The position numbers were made by a program, and so were the translations under genes. Shown piece by piece: positions 8,213 to 16,298 of a DNA stretch of 46,023 nucleotides. The stretch spans positions 1 through 46,023 of the forward strand of contig DXEK01000194.1 of assembly GCA_019115005.1 (NCBI GenBank), given 5' to 3'. The notes under the pieces are model-generated. The model ran no database searches. It was not told the DNA's origin and saw nothing but the letters and a program-made list of their open reading frames with translations. Origin of the DNA: Candidatus Fusicatenibacter merdavium. Its GTDB lineage: Bacteria > Bacillota > Clostridia > Lachnospirales > Lachnospiraceae. Position 1 is the first letter of the stretch; each line of letters opens with the position of its first letter.

Positions 8213-8853
8213 CTTTCCCACTCCTTCTTATCTTTCTTTTGTTTTATTCTATCAAACGCCGGCAGAAATGTAAATGTCAGCGGTTCTCTCTCACCGGAAC
8301 GGATGTGACGCCAGCATACGATCGCCGAGATCCCGAGGCATCCCAGCTTCCATGCCGGAAACATGACTGTGCGCAGACAGCCAATGGCAAAGCATAGAAA
8401 CGTCAGGACCGAACGGTACAAATGCGGACGCACGACCAGAACGAGAGAAAACAGCAGGTAGAATGCCGCCAACAGAAGCACCGGTTTCAAAGCAGGATAA
8501 AGTCCCAGAAGCACGCCAAAGGATACCGCGATCGCTTTTCCGCCTTTTCGGAAATGCAGCAGCGGCCACGCATGCCCTGCGACCGGCGCCATCAGAATCA
8601 GCGCAAACACCGGGTCCTCCTGCGGCAGGTGATTCATCGCCAGATGAACCGGAAAAAAGCCTTTGCCCAGTTCCAGCAGCAGTACCAGCGTTCCGATCAG
8701 AGGTCCCGCCGCCGCAAACGCATTGAACGTTCCGGGGTTCCGGTCTTCGCCTGCGCTGGTCACATCCACATGGCAGAGTTTTTGCGGAACGATCTGCGCA
8801 AACAGAATACTTCCGCTGAGATATCCCAGAAGAATATAAAACACTTCTCTCAT
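8209..8853 (-). CDS. PlsY-like glycerol-3-phosphate acyltransferase, divergent
   Basis: A 214-residue integral membrane protein with five or more hydrophobic segments. It is related to PlsY, which transfers an acyl group from acyl-phosphate to glycerol-3-phosphate in the membrane. Visible motifs are GYLSGSILFA at the N-terminus, RNPGTFNAF (standard PlsY has GSGNPGATN) and HFRKGGKAIAVSFG (standard FKGGKGVAT). The phosphate-binding glycines are partly replaced, so the activity may differ from canonical PlsY and a second plsY elsewhere is likely. ATG 8853 is preferred over GTG 8862 because GGGGAAGG precedes it by eight bases. It lies 27 bp after the glycosyltransferase. Confidence 0.8.
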   Translation of the reverse strand: MREVFYILLGYLSGSILFAQIVPQKLCHVDVTSAGEDRNPGTFNAFAAAGPLIGTLVLLLELGKGFFPVHLAMNHLPQEDPVFALILMAPVAGHAWPLLHFRKGGKAIAVSFGVLLGLYPALKPVLLLAAFYLLFSLVLVVRPHLYRSVLTFLCFAIGCLRTVMFPAWKLGCLGISAIVCWRHIRSGEREPLTFTFLPAFDRIKQKKDKKEWER

Positions 8854-8879
8854 ACGCCTCACCTTCCCCTTCTACACAG

Positions 8880-10022
8880 TTACTTCTGCTCCGGTCCGAA
8901 TCCTTCACCGGAGGAAACGCAGCGTTCCAGCAGCCGGATGATCTCCGCGGCTGCCTGCGGATGGATGTTTTCCTTCTGCGCCTGCCGCATCCTCTCTCTG
9001 GCGCCGTCCTGTTCCATCAGACGGCGTCCCTCCGCGATCTGATGTTCTCTTGTCCGCGCCGCCACAGACATTCCGCGATGGCAGAAAAATTCCAGATTTT
9101 TCTCTTCACAGCCGGGGATCGGAGCCGTGTGAATGATCGGGATCCCCGTGACCGCCGCTTCCGTACTGCTCAGGCCTCCGGGTTTTGTAAAGATCACATC
9201 GCAGGCAGCCATATACTCCGCCACATGGCGGGTAAATCCCACAACGCGGACGTCAGGATTCCCATGGAACTGAAAACGCAGAGTATGTTCCCGGCGTTTG
9301 TTTTTTCCGCAGATGATCACAATCTGCTCTCCATTCTTATTCCCCTTAGCCAGCTCCCTTGCAAAAATATGGATCTTTCCAAACCCCATACTTCCGCTCA
9401 TGACAAGATAAATCTTCCGGTCTTTCGGCAGCTGCAGATGATCCCGCACGCCATCCTTGCTCATCGGACGGACAAACTGCTGCCGGACCGGAATGCCCAG
9501 AGGCAGGAGTTTTTCCCGGGGAACACCGTAGGCTGCGAATTCCTCTGCGAGATCTTCATGCGGGATCACATAGTAATCGCATTCCGTCTCCTCCCAGAAG
9601 GGAATGCAGGTGTAATCCGTCGCTATCGCTACGGTTTTCTGGGGCAGCCAGCCCTTTTTCTTCATATAGGTAAAGGTTTCCGCCGGATAGAGGTGGGGCG
9701 TCACCAGTACGTCGAAATGTTCTCTCTCCAGATACTCTTTCAGTGGTTTTGCCAGACGGGCATTGGCGTGATATACCGGCGATTTGAACGGAAATTTCCG
9801 CACCAGCTCCCCGGCGCGGTAGATCATACCGAAAGCGCCAGGCATCAGAGTAACTGTTTTTACGTATCCGCCTCCGACCAGAGCGGATGTATGTTTCTTC
9901 CCGAAGCTCATCATGTCCAGCATGACGGCTTCGTGCCCCTGGAGCTCCAACTGCTCCTTGATCGCCTGGCCGGCGGCGTTGTGGCCTTCTCCTGTGTTGC
10001 AGGACAGTATCAGTGCTCTCAC
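8880..10022 (-). CDS. MGDG synthase/MurG-like glycosyltransferase (glycolipid synthesis)
   Basis: A 380-residue GT-B glycosyltransferase. The N-terminal MGDG-synthase-type domain starts SCNTGEGHNAAGQA, where GEGH binds the lipid acceptor side. The C-terminal GT28-type domain has SGSMGFGK and FTKPGGLSSTEAAVTGIP, the nucleotide-sugar site shared with MurG and UgtP. These enzymes add hexoses to diacylglycerol to make membrane glycolipids or lipoteichoic acid anchors. The start is a GTG at 10022 with AAAGGAA eight bases before it. It heads a block with a PlsY-like gene and an aminotransferase, which supports a role in membrane lipid synthesis. Sugar and acceptor are not deducible. Confidence 0.87.
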   Translation of the reverse strand: MRALILSCNTGEGHNAAGQAIKEQLELQGHEAVMLDMMSFGKKHTSALVGGGYVKTVTLMPGAFGMIYRAGELVRKFPFKSPVYHANARLAKPLKEYLEREHFDVLVTPHLYPAETFTYMKKKGWLPQKTVAIATDYTCIPFWEETECDYYVIPHEDLAEEFAAYGVPREKLLPLGIPVRQQFVRPMSKDGVRDHLQLPKDRKIYLVMSGSMGFGKIHIFARELAKGNKNGEQIVIICGKNKRREHTLRFQFHGNPDVRVVGFTRHVAEYMAACDVIFTKPGGLSSTEAAVTGIPIIHTAPIPGCEEKNLEFFCHRGMSVAARTREHQIAEGRRLMEQDGARERMRQAQKENIHPQAAAEIIRLLERCVSSGEGFGPEQK

Positions 10023-10114
10023 TTGTTTTATTCCTTTTCTTTCTTGGTTTTTGGCATGTTACTATTATATCAGACTGCGAAAATGCGTCAAGATTGTGGG
10101 GATGAGAAAAGGAC

Positions 10115-10465
10115 GAAAGAGCAGGAAGGGGAGGCTGCGGCGCGGGCAGGGCACGGGAGACGCAGGACAGGACGCCGGCGGAGCATGCCATCGGCGGGCG
10201 GCTGCGGCGCGGAAGAAAATCTAAGCCGCCGGACGTCCCCGGAGCGGGCGCCGGAGCAATTCGCCGAGAACGTTTGATACGTTCTCGACTCAGTGCTCCT
10301 CAGGCTCAGTGCGTGCTGCACTTCGCCCGGCCCGCTCCGGGGACGTCCGGCGGCTAAGATTTTCTAACCGTGCCGCAGATGCCCGCCGATGGCATGCTCC
10401 GCCGGCGTCCTGTCCTGCGCCTCCCGTGCCCTGCCCGCGCCGCATCCTCCCCTTCCTGCTCTTTC
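10115..10465. repeat. Giant two-stem hairpin, family 1, copy a
   Basis: The outer arms 10115-10199 and 10381-10465 pair over 85 bp with two mismatches. The inner arms 10214-10249 and 10330-10365 pair over 36 bp with one mismatch. An apical region of about 80 nt contains nested small hairpins (CGAGAACG/CGTTCTCG, GGAGCA/TGCTCC, GTGC/GCAC). The apical region and the inner-loop motif CCGCAGAT are conserved with 37859-38122, whereas most stem sequence is not. It lies between the glycosyltransferase and the acyltransferase-like gene, which are divergent. Confidence 0.92.
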
Positions 10466-10515
10466 TGGTTTTCTCTCGTGGGGGAAACGGGGATGTCGGG
10501 CGGTGGGGATTGGAA

Positions 10516-10544
10516 TTGTGCTTTGTGGGGGAATCGTTTATAAT
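10516..10544 (+). promoter_or_regulatory. Promoter of the acyltransferase-like membrane gene
   Basis: A perfect -10 TATAAT (10539-10544) lies 17 bp after a partial -35 TTGTGC (10516-10521), just downstream of the giant hairpin. Translation starts about 65-70 nt further on. Confidence 0.55.
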
Positions 10545-10614
10545 GTGGGAGGCGGGAGTTGGGTCTGCCGGTTTTTTGTCTGACTTGATTTGATTTTGTT
10601 TTGAGGTGATGTGT

Positions 10615-11352
10615 TTGAAGAAGAGGTTTTATCTGATCGACGGGATTCGGGGGCTGGCGATCGTGAATATGGTTTTGTTTCATTTTCTTTATGATGTGTT
10701 TATTTTGTACGGGCGTCAGCCGGACTGGTATGGGAGAACGGGGACGTTTCTCTGGCAGCAGGGGATCTGCTGGACGTTTATTCTGATCTCCGGCCTGGTC
10801 TGGCATCTAGGGCGGAAGGGCAATCTGAAGCGGGGGCTGATCCTGAATTTCTGGGGACTGGTGGTCTCTGTGGTGACTCTTATCGCGGAGCCGCAGGCAG
10901 CCGTCTGGTTCGGCATTTTGAATTTTATCGGCTGTGCTGTGCTTCTGATGATCCTTGCGAACCGTGTTTTCTGTAAGATCCCGCCGGTTGCCGGTGTGAT
11001 CGGAAGTATGATTTTGTTTTTTCTGTTCCGCGATGTGCAGCAGGGAGTTTTGGGACTGGCGTCACATCCGCTTGCTGTATTGCCGGAGTGGCTGTATCAG
11101 TCGAGGATCCTGACGCCGTTTGGTTTTCCGTTTCCCGGCTTTCGGTCCAGTGACTATTTTCCTATGCTGCCTTGGTTTTTTCTGTTCTCGGCCGGTTATT
11201 TCTTTTATCCGATCCTGCAAAGCAGCCGGAAGCTTCAGGATGTGTGTTCTGTCCGGATTCCTTTGCTTTCGAAGCTTGGAACCTGGAGTATCTGGATCTA
11301 TCTGATCCACCAGCCGGTGGCGACGGGAATCTGTATGCTGTTATTTCGATAA
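10615..11352 (+). CDS. DUF1624/HGSNAT-type acyltransferase-like membrane protein
   Basis: About 245 residues, with 'RFYLIDGIRGLAIVNMVLFH' at the N-terminus and around seven membrane helices. This is the pattern of the heparan-alpha-glucosaminide N-acetyltransferase catalytic family (DUF1624), which transfers acetyl groups across or within the membrane. Conserved features include the early Asp-Gly-Arg-Gly motif, the Phe-His pair that follows, and a late 'WIYLIHQPV' helix. The best ribosome site, GAGGTG (10603-10608), overlaps the GTG 10606 and ATG 10609 candidates and sits six bases before TTG 10615, so TTG is my preferred start. The substrate is unknown, and no partner gene is adjacent on this strand. 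Confidence 0.75.
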   Translation: MKKRFYLIDGIRGLAIVNMVLFHFLYDVFILYGRQPDWYGRTGTFLWQQGICWTFILISGLVWHLGRKGNLKRGLILNFWGLVVSVVTLIAEPQAAVWFGILNFIGCAVLLMILANRVFCKIPPVAGVIGSMILFFLFRDVQQGVLGLASHPLAVLPEWLYQSRILTPFGFPFPGFRSSDYFPMLPWFFLFSAGYFFYPILQSSRKLQDVCSVRIPLLSKLGTWSIWIYLIHQPVATGICMLLFR

Positions 11353-11449
11353 ATCATCGGCTGTCTTTTTCTGCTCTGTTTATTTTATGCACAGGCCGGA
11401 GGAAACCATAGCGTTTGCGGACATCCGGATACGGAGGCCAGAGGAGCGG

Positions 11450-11665
11450 TCACTCCTCCTGTGTTTCCTCCGGTTCCTCCTGTTTTGCCATTTCTCTTTT
11501 CCGACGGGTCACCAGTCCGCCGATGCGTCCGGTCTCTTTTGCGGTAAGTGTTCTCCACCCATCTTCCAATACTCGGTCCAGAAGCCCCAGTTCGCCGGCA
11601 ATTTCATATTTCAGTACTTCGTCCGGTGTCAGATTGTTCAGATCAATTTTCTTTTTTCCAGCCAC
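11450..11665 (-). CDS. Small acid-soluble spore protein, alpha/beta type
   Basis: About 71 residues. The hallmark SASP segments are present: 'LKYEIAGELGLLDRV' in the first half and 'TAKETGRIGGLVTRRK' in the second. Such proteins coat DNA in the dormant spore, protect it from UV and heat, and are degraded by the GPR protease on germination. The frame is open to 11704, but the GTG at 11665 gives the normal family length and start (AGKKKIDLNNL), with AGGAG upstream at a rather long 12-base spacing. In vegetative cells it should be silent and in the forespore sigma-G dependent; I could not define the promoter. The acidic tail (EEPEETQEE) is unusual for the family. Confidence 0.8.
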   Translation of the reverse strand: MAGKKKIDLNNLTPDEVLKYEIAGELGLLDRVLEDGWRTLTAKETGRIGGLVTRRKREMAKQEEPEETQEE

Positions 11666-11793
11666 AGAAAAGCCACACTCCTTTCCGTCTGTGCATATAA
11701 ACACAGATCTGTCTGCCGTATCGATACATCTTTCTGTTTCTTATCTCAGAGTGTGGCCTGTTTTTCCTTTTTTATTCAGTTTATGAATTTCAT

Positions 11794-13107
11794 CTATGCC
11801 TCAAACGCCAGTTTCGCCGCGCCATCGTTGACAGAGATCGTCAGATTTTTTTCTCCCTGATCATTTTCCAGTGAACTCCAGCTTTTATAGTCGCCGATCT
11901 CCAGGAATCCGTCTCCGACGGATGCTTCCCAGCGGTAATCCTCCTGCGCTCCTGCCAGTGTTGCACGTATGATCCCGTCACGGCATTCCATGGAAATTTC
12001 CGGACTGTCGAGACGGTCTGCGCTGATCACTCCGTCCGCCAATGTGATATTCAGAGATTCCGCAGCATTCATCACCCCGGCTGCCAGATAACCATCGCTC
12101 ATCTCAAACGTAACCGTTCCGGCGCTGATCGTTCCGCTGTTTTTCCATACGCCGTCCGGCAGATCCACATGCAGCGTCTCCACCTGCAGATTTTCTGACT
12201 CAAAGTAGCCGCTGTCGGAGGAAACCTTCAGGCTGTCCAGTTCCATGTCTTCCGGGACAAATACGATCACCGTATCATCCTCCCTGGCCGCTTCCTCTGT
12301 ATTCTCCAATGTCAGCGTTCCGTTTTCAAATTGCACACGGATCCTGTCTCCTTCTTTGCTCTCCACCTGTAGCGTCTCCCCGGAGACTTCGCGGAACAGA
12401 ACCGCTGCGGAAGGAAGATTCACACAGATTTCCCTGACTTCTTTCCAGGCAAGAGGCGTTCTTGCCGCCAGCACCACACTGCCTTCCGGCTGTACAGTGA
12501 TCGCGCCTTCCGCATAGTCATCCTGCATTCCGTCCCAGCCTTCTTTTCCGGCTGTGGCCTTTCCCAGCTCCTCTTCCACCGACTGCTGGATGTTTTCAAA
12601 GACATTGTCATTGAGCGCGGCATCCAGGCCGTCTTCCAGGCTGTTCCCAACCTCGTCCATCACTTCATTTATAATGCCGTCCACGAATCCGCCGATCTGA
12701 CTTCCCAATCCGCTGTTATTTCGGTTCTCTGCAGTTCCGGTAGAGTATGCGACCGTTCTTGTCGTCCGCATCGCTGCAAAATTCAGGACGCCGATCACCA
12801 GCATCAGGACAAAAACGGCGCCGATCACCCCAAGGGCGATCCAAAGCGGCGCATGGCTCTTCCGCGGTCTCGGCGGCGCCATCGGTCTCTCATACGCTCT
12901 TCTTCCGGACTGCTCCTGTCCGCCGCCAGAGTGTATCATCTCCGAAACTTTCTCGGGGCTTCCCAGTTCACGGAGCACTTCCTCCTCCCGGTCCGGGCCT
13001 GCAGCTTCAAAGTATTGTTCATAGTAATCCAGCGCATCTTCCCGCTCATCCTTCGGCAGATCCATGAGCAGTGTCTCCAGCCGGTATAAAAATTCCTGTT
13101 TACTCAT
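11794..13107 (-). CDS. DUF1700 / DUF4097 membrane protein, PadR partner
   Basis: A 437-residue protein with three parts. Residues 1-60 form a helical DUF1700/HAAS domain (MSKQEFLYRLETLLMDLP..., 'DALDYYEQYFEAAG'). A single membrane helix follows near residues 90-112 (IALGVIGAVFVLMLVIGVLNF shortened to its core). The long outside domain from about residue 190 is a DUF4097-type right-handed beta-repeat with recurring 'LQVESKEGD', 'LKVSSDSG' and 'INITLADG'-like strands. It overlaps the PadR gene by 4 bp (ATGA), the standard PadR-DUF1700 arrangement. It is thought to sense or respond to envelope stress; no ligand is known. Confidence 0.82.
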   Translation of the reverse strand: MSKQEFLYRLETLLMDLPKDEREDALDYYEQYFEAAGPDREEEVLRELGSPEKVSEMIHSGGGQEQSGRRAYERPMAPPRPRKSHAPLWIALGVIGAVFVLMLVIGVLNFAAMRTTRTVAYSTGTAENRNNSGLGSQIGGFVDGIINEVMDEVGNSLEDGLDAALNDNVFENIQQSVEEELGKATAGKEGWDGMQDDYAEGAITVQPEGSVVLAARTPLAWKEVREICVNLPSAAVLFREVSGETLQVESKEGDRIRVQFENGTLTLENTEEAAREDDTVIVFVPEDMELDSLKVSSDSGYFESENLQVETLHVDLPDGVWKNSGTISAGTVTFEMSDGYLAAGVMNAAESLNITLADGVISADRLDSPEISMECRDGIIRATLAGAQEDYRWEASVGDGFLEIGDYKSWSSLENDQGEKNLTISVNDGAAKLAFEA

Positions 13108-13427
13108 ATCCCTTCCTCCTCGTCAAACAGTCTGTTGATTTTTTCTGTATAATTTTTCCACTCGATCCGGTACAGCCGGAGCTGGGCGCGCCCCTGCTCC
13201 GTGATCTTATAATAGCGTCGGTTCCGCCCGCCGCATTCCTGGTCGTAAGTGCTCAGGCATCCGTCTTTCTGCAGACGCCGCAGCACCGGATACATGGTGG
13301 ACTCGGAAATATCGAGTATCTTCCGGACATCCTGGGTGATCTTATAGCCGTAGGTTCCAGATTCCTCTTTCCCCACGACAGCAAGCACCACCGCGTCCAG
13401 AAGCGCGGCTCCTGTGTTGAATACCAT
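13104..13427 (-). CDS. PadR family transcriptional regulator
   Basis: A 107-residue winged-helix regulator: 'YGYKITQDVRKILDISESTMYPVLRRLQKDGCLSTY' is the PadR helix-turn-helix and wing, and the C-terminal helix mediates dimerisation. ATG 13427 is preferred over upstream codons because AGGAGG lies six bases before it. It is the first gene of a two-gene operon with the DUF1700/DUF4097 protein and overlaps it by 4 bp. PadR proteins with such partners usually repress their own promoter, and a strong AT-rich dyad lies in the promoter at 13516-13542. Confidence 0.88.
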   Translation of the reverse strand: MVFNTGAALLDAVVLAVVGKEESGTYGYKITQDVRKILDISESTMYPVLRRLQKDGCLSTYDQECGGRNRRYYKITEQGRAQLRLYRIEWKNYTEKINRLFDEEEGI

Positions 13428-13515
13428 CTGATTCCTCCTTTCGCCTGCCAAAATGTATCAGAAACTGTCTTCCCGGCATTCCGGTACACTTCGGGAAAGA
13501 ATACCTTTTATTTAT

Positions 13516-13551
13516 ATAATATTATATATCATATAGTATTATACGTGTCAA
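13516..13551 (-). promoter_or_regulatory. padR promoter with AT-rich operator dyad
   Basis: On the minus strand a perfect -35 TTGACA (13551-13546) precedes TATATA at 17 bp (13528-13523) or TATAAT at 19 bp. A 27-bp dyad (13516-13542; ATAATATTATAT against ATATAGTATTAT, 11 of 12 paired) covers the -10 region. That is where a PadR autorepressor would block RNA polymerase. Confidence 0.6.
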
Positions 13552-13696
13552 TATGTTGCTGCGCTTTTTCCTTTCTTTTTGATTTACTGCCGGCCGATCC
13601 TGTCATACAGGGGATCTCTCTTGCTCCCATTTTCTGTTGGTCGCGGCAAAAATGCACAGGAAAATTGAATCCGGACAACTGTTCCGATGTTTGCCA

Positions 13697-13829
13697 TTAC
13701 AGTTCAGCCAGGTCTGCGCATTTACTGCGCAGACCGTGTGAAAACATAGTGCCTGTGGGCATCCAGCCCATCGCAAAGGATTCTCAATGGCTGGATGCCG
13801 GTTACAGTTCAGCTGGCTGAGCTGTAACT
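13697..13829. repeat. 130-bp dispersed element, copy B (most complete)
   Basis: It begins TTACAGTTCAGCCAGG and ends CTGGCTGAGCTGTAAC, so the ends are imperfect inverted repeats of each other. Inside are a perfect hairpin GTCTGCGCA-TTTAC-TGCGCAGAC, the block TGTGAAAACATAGTGCCTGT, and a GGCATCCAGCC/GGCTGGATGCC stem. The right end forms the palindrome GTTACAGTTC/GAGCTGTAAC (13802-13829). It is non-coding and lies between the divergent padR and phosphatase genes. Confidence 0.82.
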
Positions 13830-13898
13830 GTTTACCTTGTGATACATGGGAGAGCGCTTTACTTTTTAGTTGAACCCGAATATAATGAGACAAGCGAC

Positions 13899-14078
13899 AA
13901 AAGGTCAGAAATTTCATGCTTGCATGAAAATTTATATGACCTTTGTGGAGCGTAAAACACCGAAAAGCACCCATTTTTCGAAGAAAAATGGGCGGATTTC
14001 GAATGTTTTCAGGATTGCGGGAGCATGAAATGCGGAGCAATCCGCAGCATCCATGTGGTCAAAATACCTTTTGACCAC
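13899..14078. other. Cluster of four inverted repeats upstream of the phosphatase gene
   Basis: Four stems follow one another: AAAGGTCA...TGACCTTT enclosing an AAATTTCATG/CATGAAAATTT stem (13899-13943); CCCATTTTTC/GAAAAATGGG (13970-13992); GGATTGC/GCAATCC (14011-14041); and GTGGTCAAAA/TTTTGACCAC (14055-14078). The last ends 46 bp before the start codon at 14125. They could structure the leader RNA. None is followed by the T-run expected of a terminator in the rightward direction. Confidence 0.6.
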
Positions 14079-14124
14079 AAAATCATAGAATGAAAAACAA
14101 CATAGCAGCAGAGAGGAAAAGAAC

Positions 14125-15210
14125 ATGAGCACAAAAGCAGTGGTTGCTTACGCCGATTTGGATCAGTATCAGCGCACGATCGTAGTCAGCGATATTCATG
14201 GAGACAATGAGGGGTTTCTCAAAACATTACAAAAGGCAGAATTCTGCCCACAGGATGCGCTTGTCATCGTGGGGGATCTTCTGGAAAAAGGAGAACACTC
14301 GCTGGAATTGCTGCGCACAGTCATGCACTATGCGCGTACAGGCAATGTGTATATGACCGCCGGAAATAATGACACGATCTTTTCCGAGTGGTACAGCAAC
14401 GAAGTGACAGACGGGGAAATTCATGAATATATGAATGCCAGAGAAAATATTATCCTGCGGGAAATGGCCCGAGAACTGAAAATGGGTTGGCAGACACTGG
14501 ACGAGGTGCAGGCCCTGAAAGCCGCCATTCCGGAACATTATGCCGCTGAACTGAACTTTCTGAACGCCCTTCCGCATATTCTGGAGACAGAACATTTTAC
14601 TTTTGTTCATGCAGGGCTGAAACCCGGCCCGCTGACCGAGCAGGACAGAGATTACTGCCTGACGGTAAAGAGTTTCGGCAGTCAGACCCACCGGTTTGAA
14701 AAACCGGTCATCGTGGGCCACTGGCCGGCCAGCAATTACTGCGAATCAATCATCAATGCAAACCCTTATTTCAACCGGGAAACCAACGTCATCAGCATTG
14801 ACGGCGGCAACAGTCTCAAGCGCTGGCACCAGATCAATTACCTGATCCTGCGAAGGGATCAAATCGAATTTGGATCTTATGACGATATGCCCCGGTTCCG
14901 CGCACTGGACAGCCAGGAGGCGTCGGAGGATCCGCTGACGTTGGAATTCCCCCGCACCAAAGTGGAAATCATCCGGAAAACCGAGAGAGAAAGCATTTGC
15001 TATGTCCCTGCCCTGGGCCGTAAGATGAATGTGGCAAATGAACATCTCTACACCTATAAGGGCAAAGACTACTGTTACAACATGACCACTTATCAGCTGC
15101 CCGTGCAGGCAGGTGATGTACTCTCCTGCTGTGACGTGGAACCGCAGGGTCTGCTGGCAAAGCACAATGGCATTGTGGGGTATTATACCGGAAGATATGA
15201 ATTTTTATAG
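14125..15210 (+). CDS. PPP-type metallophosphoesterase
   Basis: A 361-residue calcineurin-like phosphatase. All metal-site motifs of the PPP family are visible: SDIHGD with Asp23 and His25, VGDLLEKG with Asp51, AGNND at about 79-83 (GNHE equivalent), VHAG with His162, and VGHW with His199. The last 100 residues form an additional beta-rich domain not needed for the catalytic core. PPP enzymes use two metal ions to hydrolyse phosphoesters on proteins or nucleotides such as Ap4A; the substrate here is open. ATG 14125 follows GAGAGGAAAAGAAC. The gene stands alone, with a structured leader before it and a terminator overlapping its stop codon. Confidence 0.85.
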   Translation: MSTKAVVAYADLDQYQRTIVVSDIHGDNEGFLKTLQKAEFCPQDALVIVGDLLEKGEHSLELLRTVMHYARTGNVYMTAGNNDTIFSEWYSNEVTDGEIHEYMNARENIILREMARELKMGWQTLDEVQALKAAIPEHYAAELNFLNALPHILETEHFTFVHAGLKPGPLTEQDRDYCLTVKSFGSQTHRFEKPVIVGHWPASNYCESIINANPYFNRETNVISIDGGNSLKRWHQINYLILRRDQIEFGSYDDMPRFRALDSQEASEDPLTLEFPRTKVEIIRKTERESICYVPALGRKMNVANEHLYTYKGKDYCYNMTTYQLPVQAGDVLSCCDVEPQGLLAKHNGIVGYYTGRYEFL

Positions 15211-15241
15211 GGACCGTTCCTCCGGCGGAACGGTCCCTTTC
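15209..15241 (+). terminator. Intrinsic terminator of the phosphatase gene
   Basis: AGGGACCGTTCC (15209-15220) pairs perfectly with GGAACGGTCCCT (15227-15238) and is followed by T residues. It overlaps the TAG stop codon. The core ACCGTTC/GAACGGT is the same as in the dispersed palindromes. Confidence 0.85.
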
Positions 15242-15260
15242 TAAAATACCGAAAACCCGT

Positions 15261-16298
15261 TTACTTCCCATTTCCGGTCTTTTCCAGCAATGTATCGTAA
15301 ATTTCCTTTGTGGCCTCATCATTCTCTCCATTGATGACCACGATTTTTCCGCTGACGTTCAGAACCACACAGCTGTCGCATGCGGCATATGTATAGCGGG
15401 TATAATCACCGTAAATTTCATTTTCAAACGAGCCCATAGAAACCCTGAAATTGCCCAGCCCGTTTGTCCGGATACCGGATACCTCATCCGAGGGATCCTT
15501 CGGCTCATAAGTGATGTCTTCTATTTCACTGTACTCTACTGTAAGATCCTTCCAGCTTCCCGTTTCCACAGTAAAAGAATTTTCACCGTAGACAATCTCC
15601 ATATCACCGGTGAACAGTGTCCACCCTAAAAATACAGCGACTCCTACAACCACTGCCAGAGTAAAAATCACAGTTCCCGGTTTCCGTCTGCCTTTTTCCA
15701 CACTTCCTTCTCTCACCTGCTTTCTGTAATACAGATAGGAATACAGGCACGGAACGAAGGCAGCCAGCAATACAATAACGGTAAACAGCACAATGGCAAT
15801 CTCATATTCCGCAAACAGACTGCAAATCATCGCCAGAAGGCCGGCCGCCACCCATACTTTTCCACCGAATCTGTGTGTTGCGTTCCAGTTTTCCTCATTT
15901 TCAAGCGCCCATTTGACTTTTATCCCCATGGTCCGGTTCCGCCGGATCTTCGGAAAATAATTTCCGCAGACAAGAAACAGCACTCCAAAGCCGAAGCAGA
16001 CCAGAGCTGTAACCGCCGAATACTTTCTCATCTTACTTTCCGCCAGAACTGATATGGTGCCGAACAACAGCGACATAGCCGGAAGCAGCCAGACGATCAG
16101 CCCTATCGCCTTTCTGCTCTGTTTCCTGTCCCGCTGATCCCGAAACGTAACCCAAAGACAGATCCAGTGAACAGCCAATAGAAAGAACGGCTGGATCAGC
16201 ACTCTTCCCAGCATCAGCCATCCTGTCAACAGCGGCAGCAGGATCACCAGCGACGATACAATAAGTTTTCCCCTATTCTCCCGGATGATTTCCTTCAT
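15261..16298 (-). CDS. SdpI-family membrane protein with C-terminal extension
   Basis: A 345-residue protein with about seven membrane helices. The SdpI signature is clear near residues 110-150: 'GNYFPKIRRNRTMGIKVKW' followed by 'NWNATHRFGGKVWV'. In Bacillus subtilis, SdpI gives immunity to the SdpC toxin and also sequesters the repressor SdpR at the membrane. Here a soluble beta-rich C-terminal domain (from about residue 235) is added. The gene overlaps the ArsR-type regulator by 26 bp, reproducing the sdpRI arrangement. No sdpC-like toxin gene is visible in the window, so it may be an orphan immunity or signalling pair. Confidence 0.82.
   Translation of the reverse strand: MKEIIRENRGKLIVSSLVILLPLLTGWLMLGRVLIQPFFLLAVHWICLWVTFRDQRDRKQSRKAIGLIVWLLPAMSLLFGTISVLAESKMRKYSAVTALVCFGFGVLFLVCGNYFPKIRRNRTMGIKVKWALENEENWNATHRFGGKVWVAAGLLAMICSLFAEYEIAIVLFTVIVLLAAFVPCLYSYLYYRKQVREGSVEKGRRKPGTVIFTLAVVVGVAVFLGWTLFTGDMEIVYGENSFTVETGSWKDLTVEYSEIEDITYEPKDPSDEVSGIRTNGLGNFRVSMGSFENEIYGDYTRYTYAACDSCVVLNVSGKIVVINGENDEATKEIYDTLLEKTGNGK

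Noticed and set aside
10081-10593. Overlapping open frames on both strands around the family 1 hairpin
   Set aside because: They arise because both arms of the palindrome translate similarly; no start signal or family pattern.
13603-14040. Open frame of 145 codons on the minus strand
   Set aside because: It crosses the 130-bp repeat and inverted repeats and lacks a start signal.
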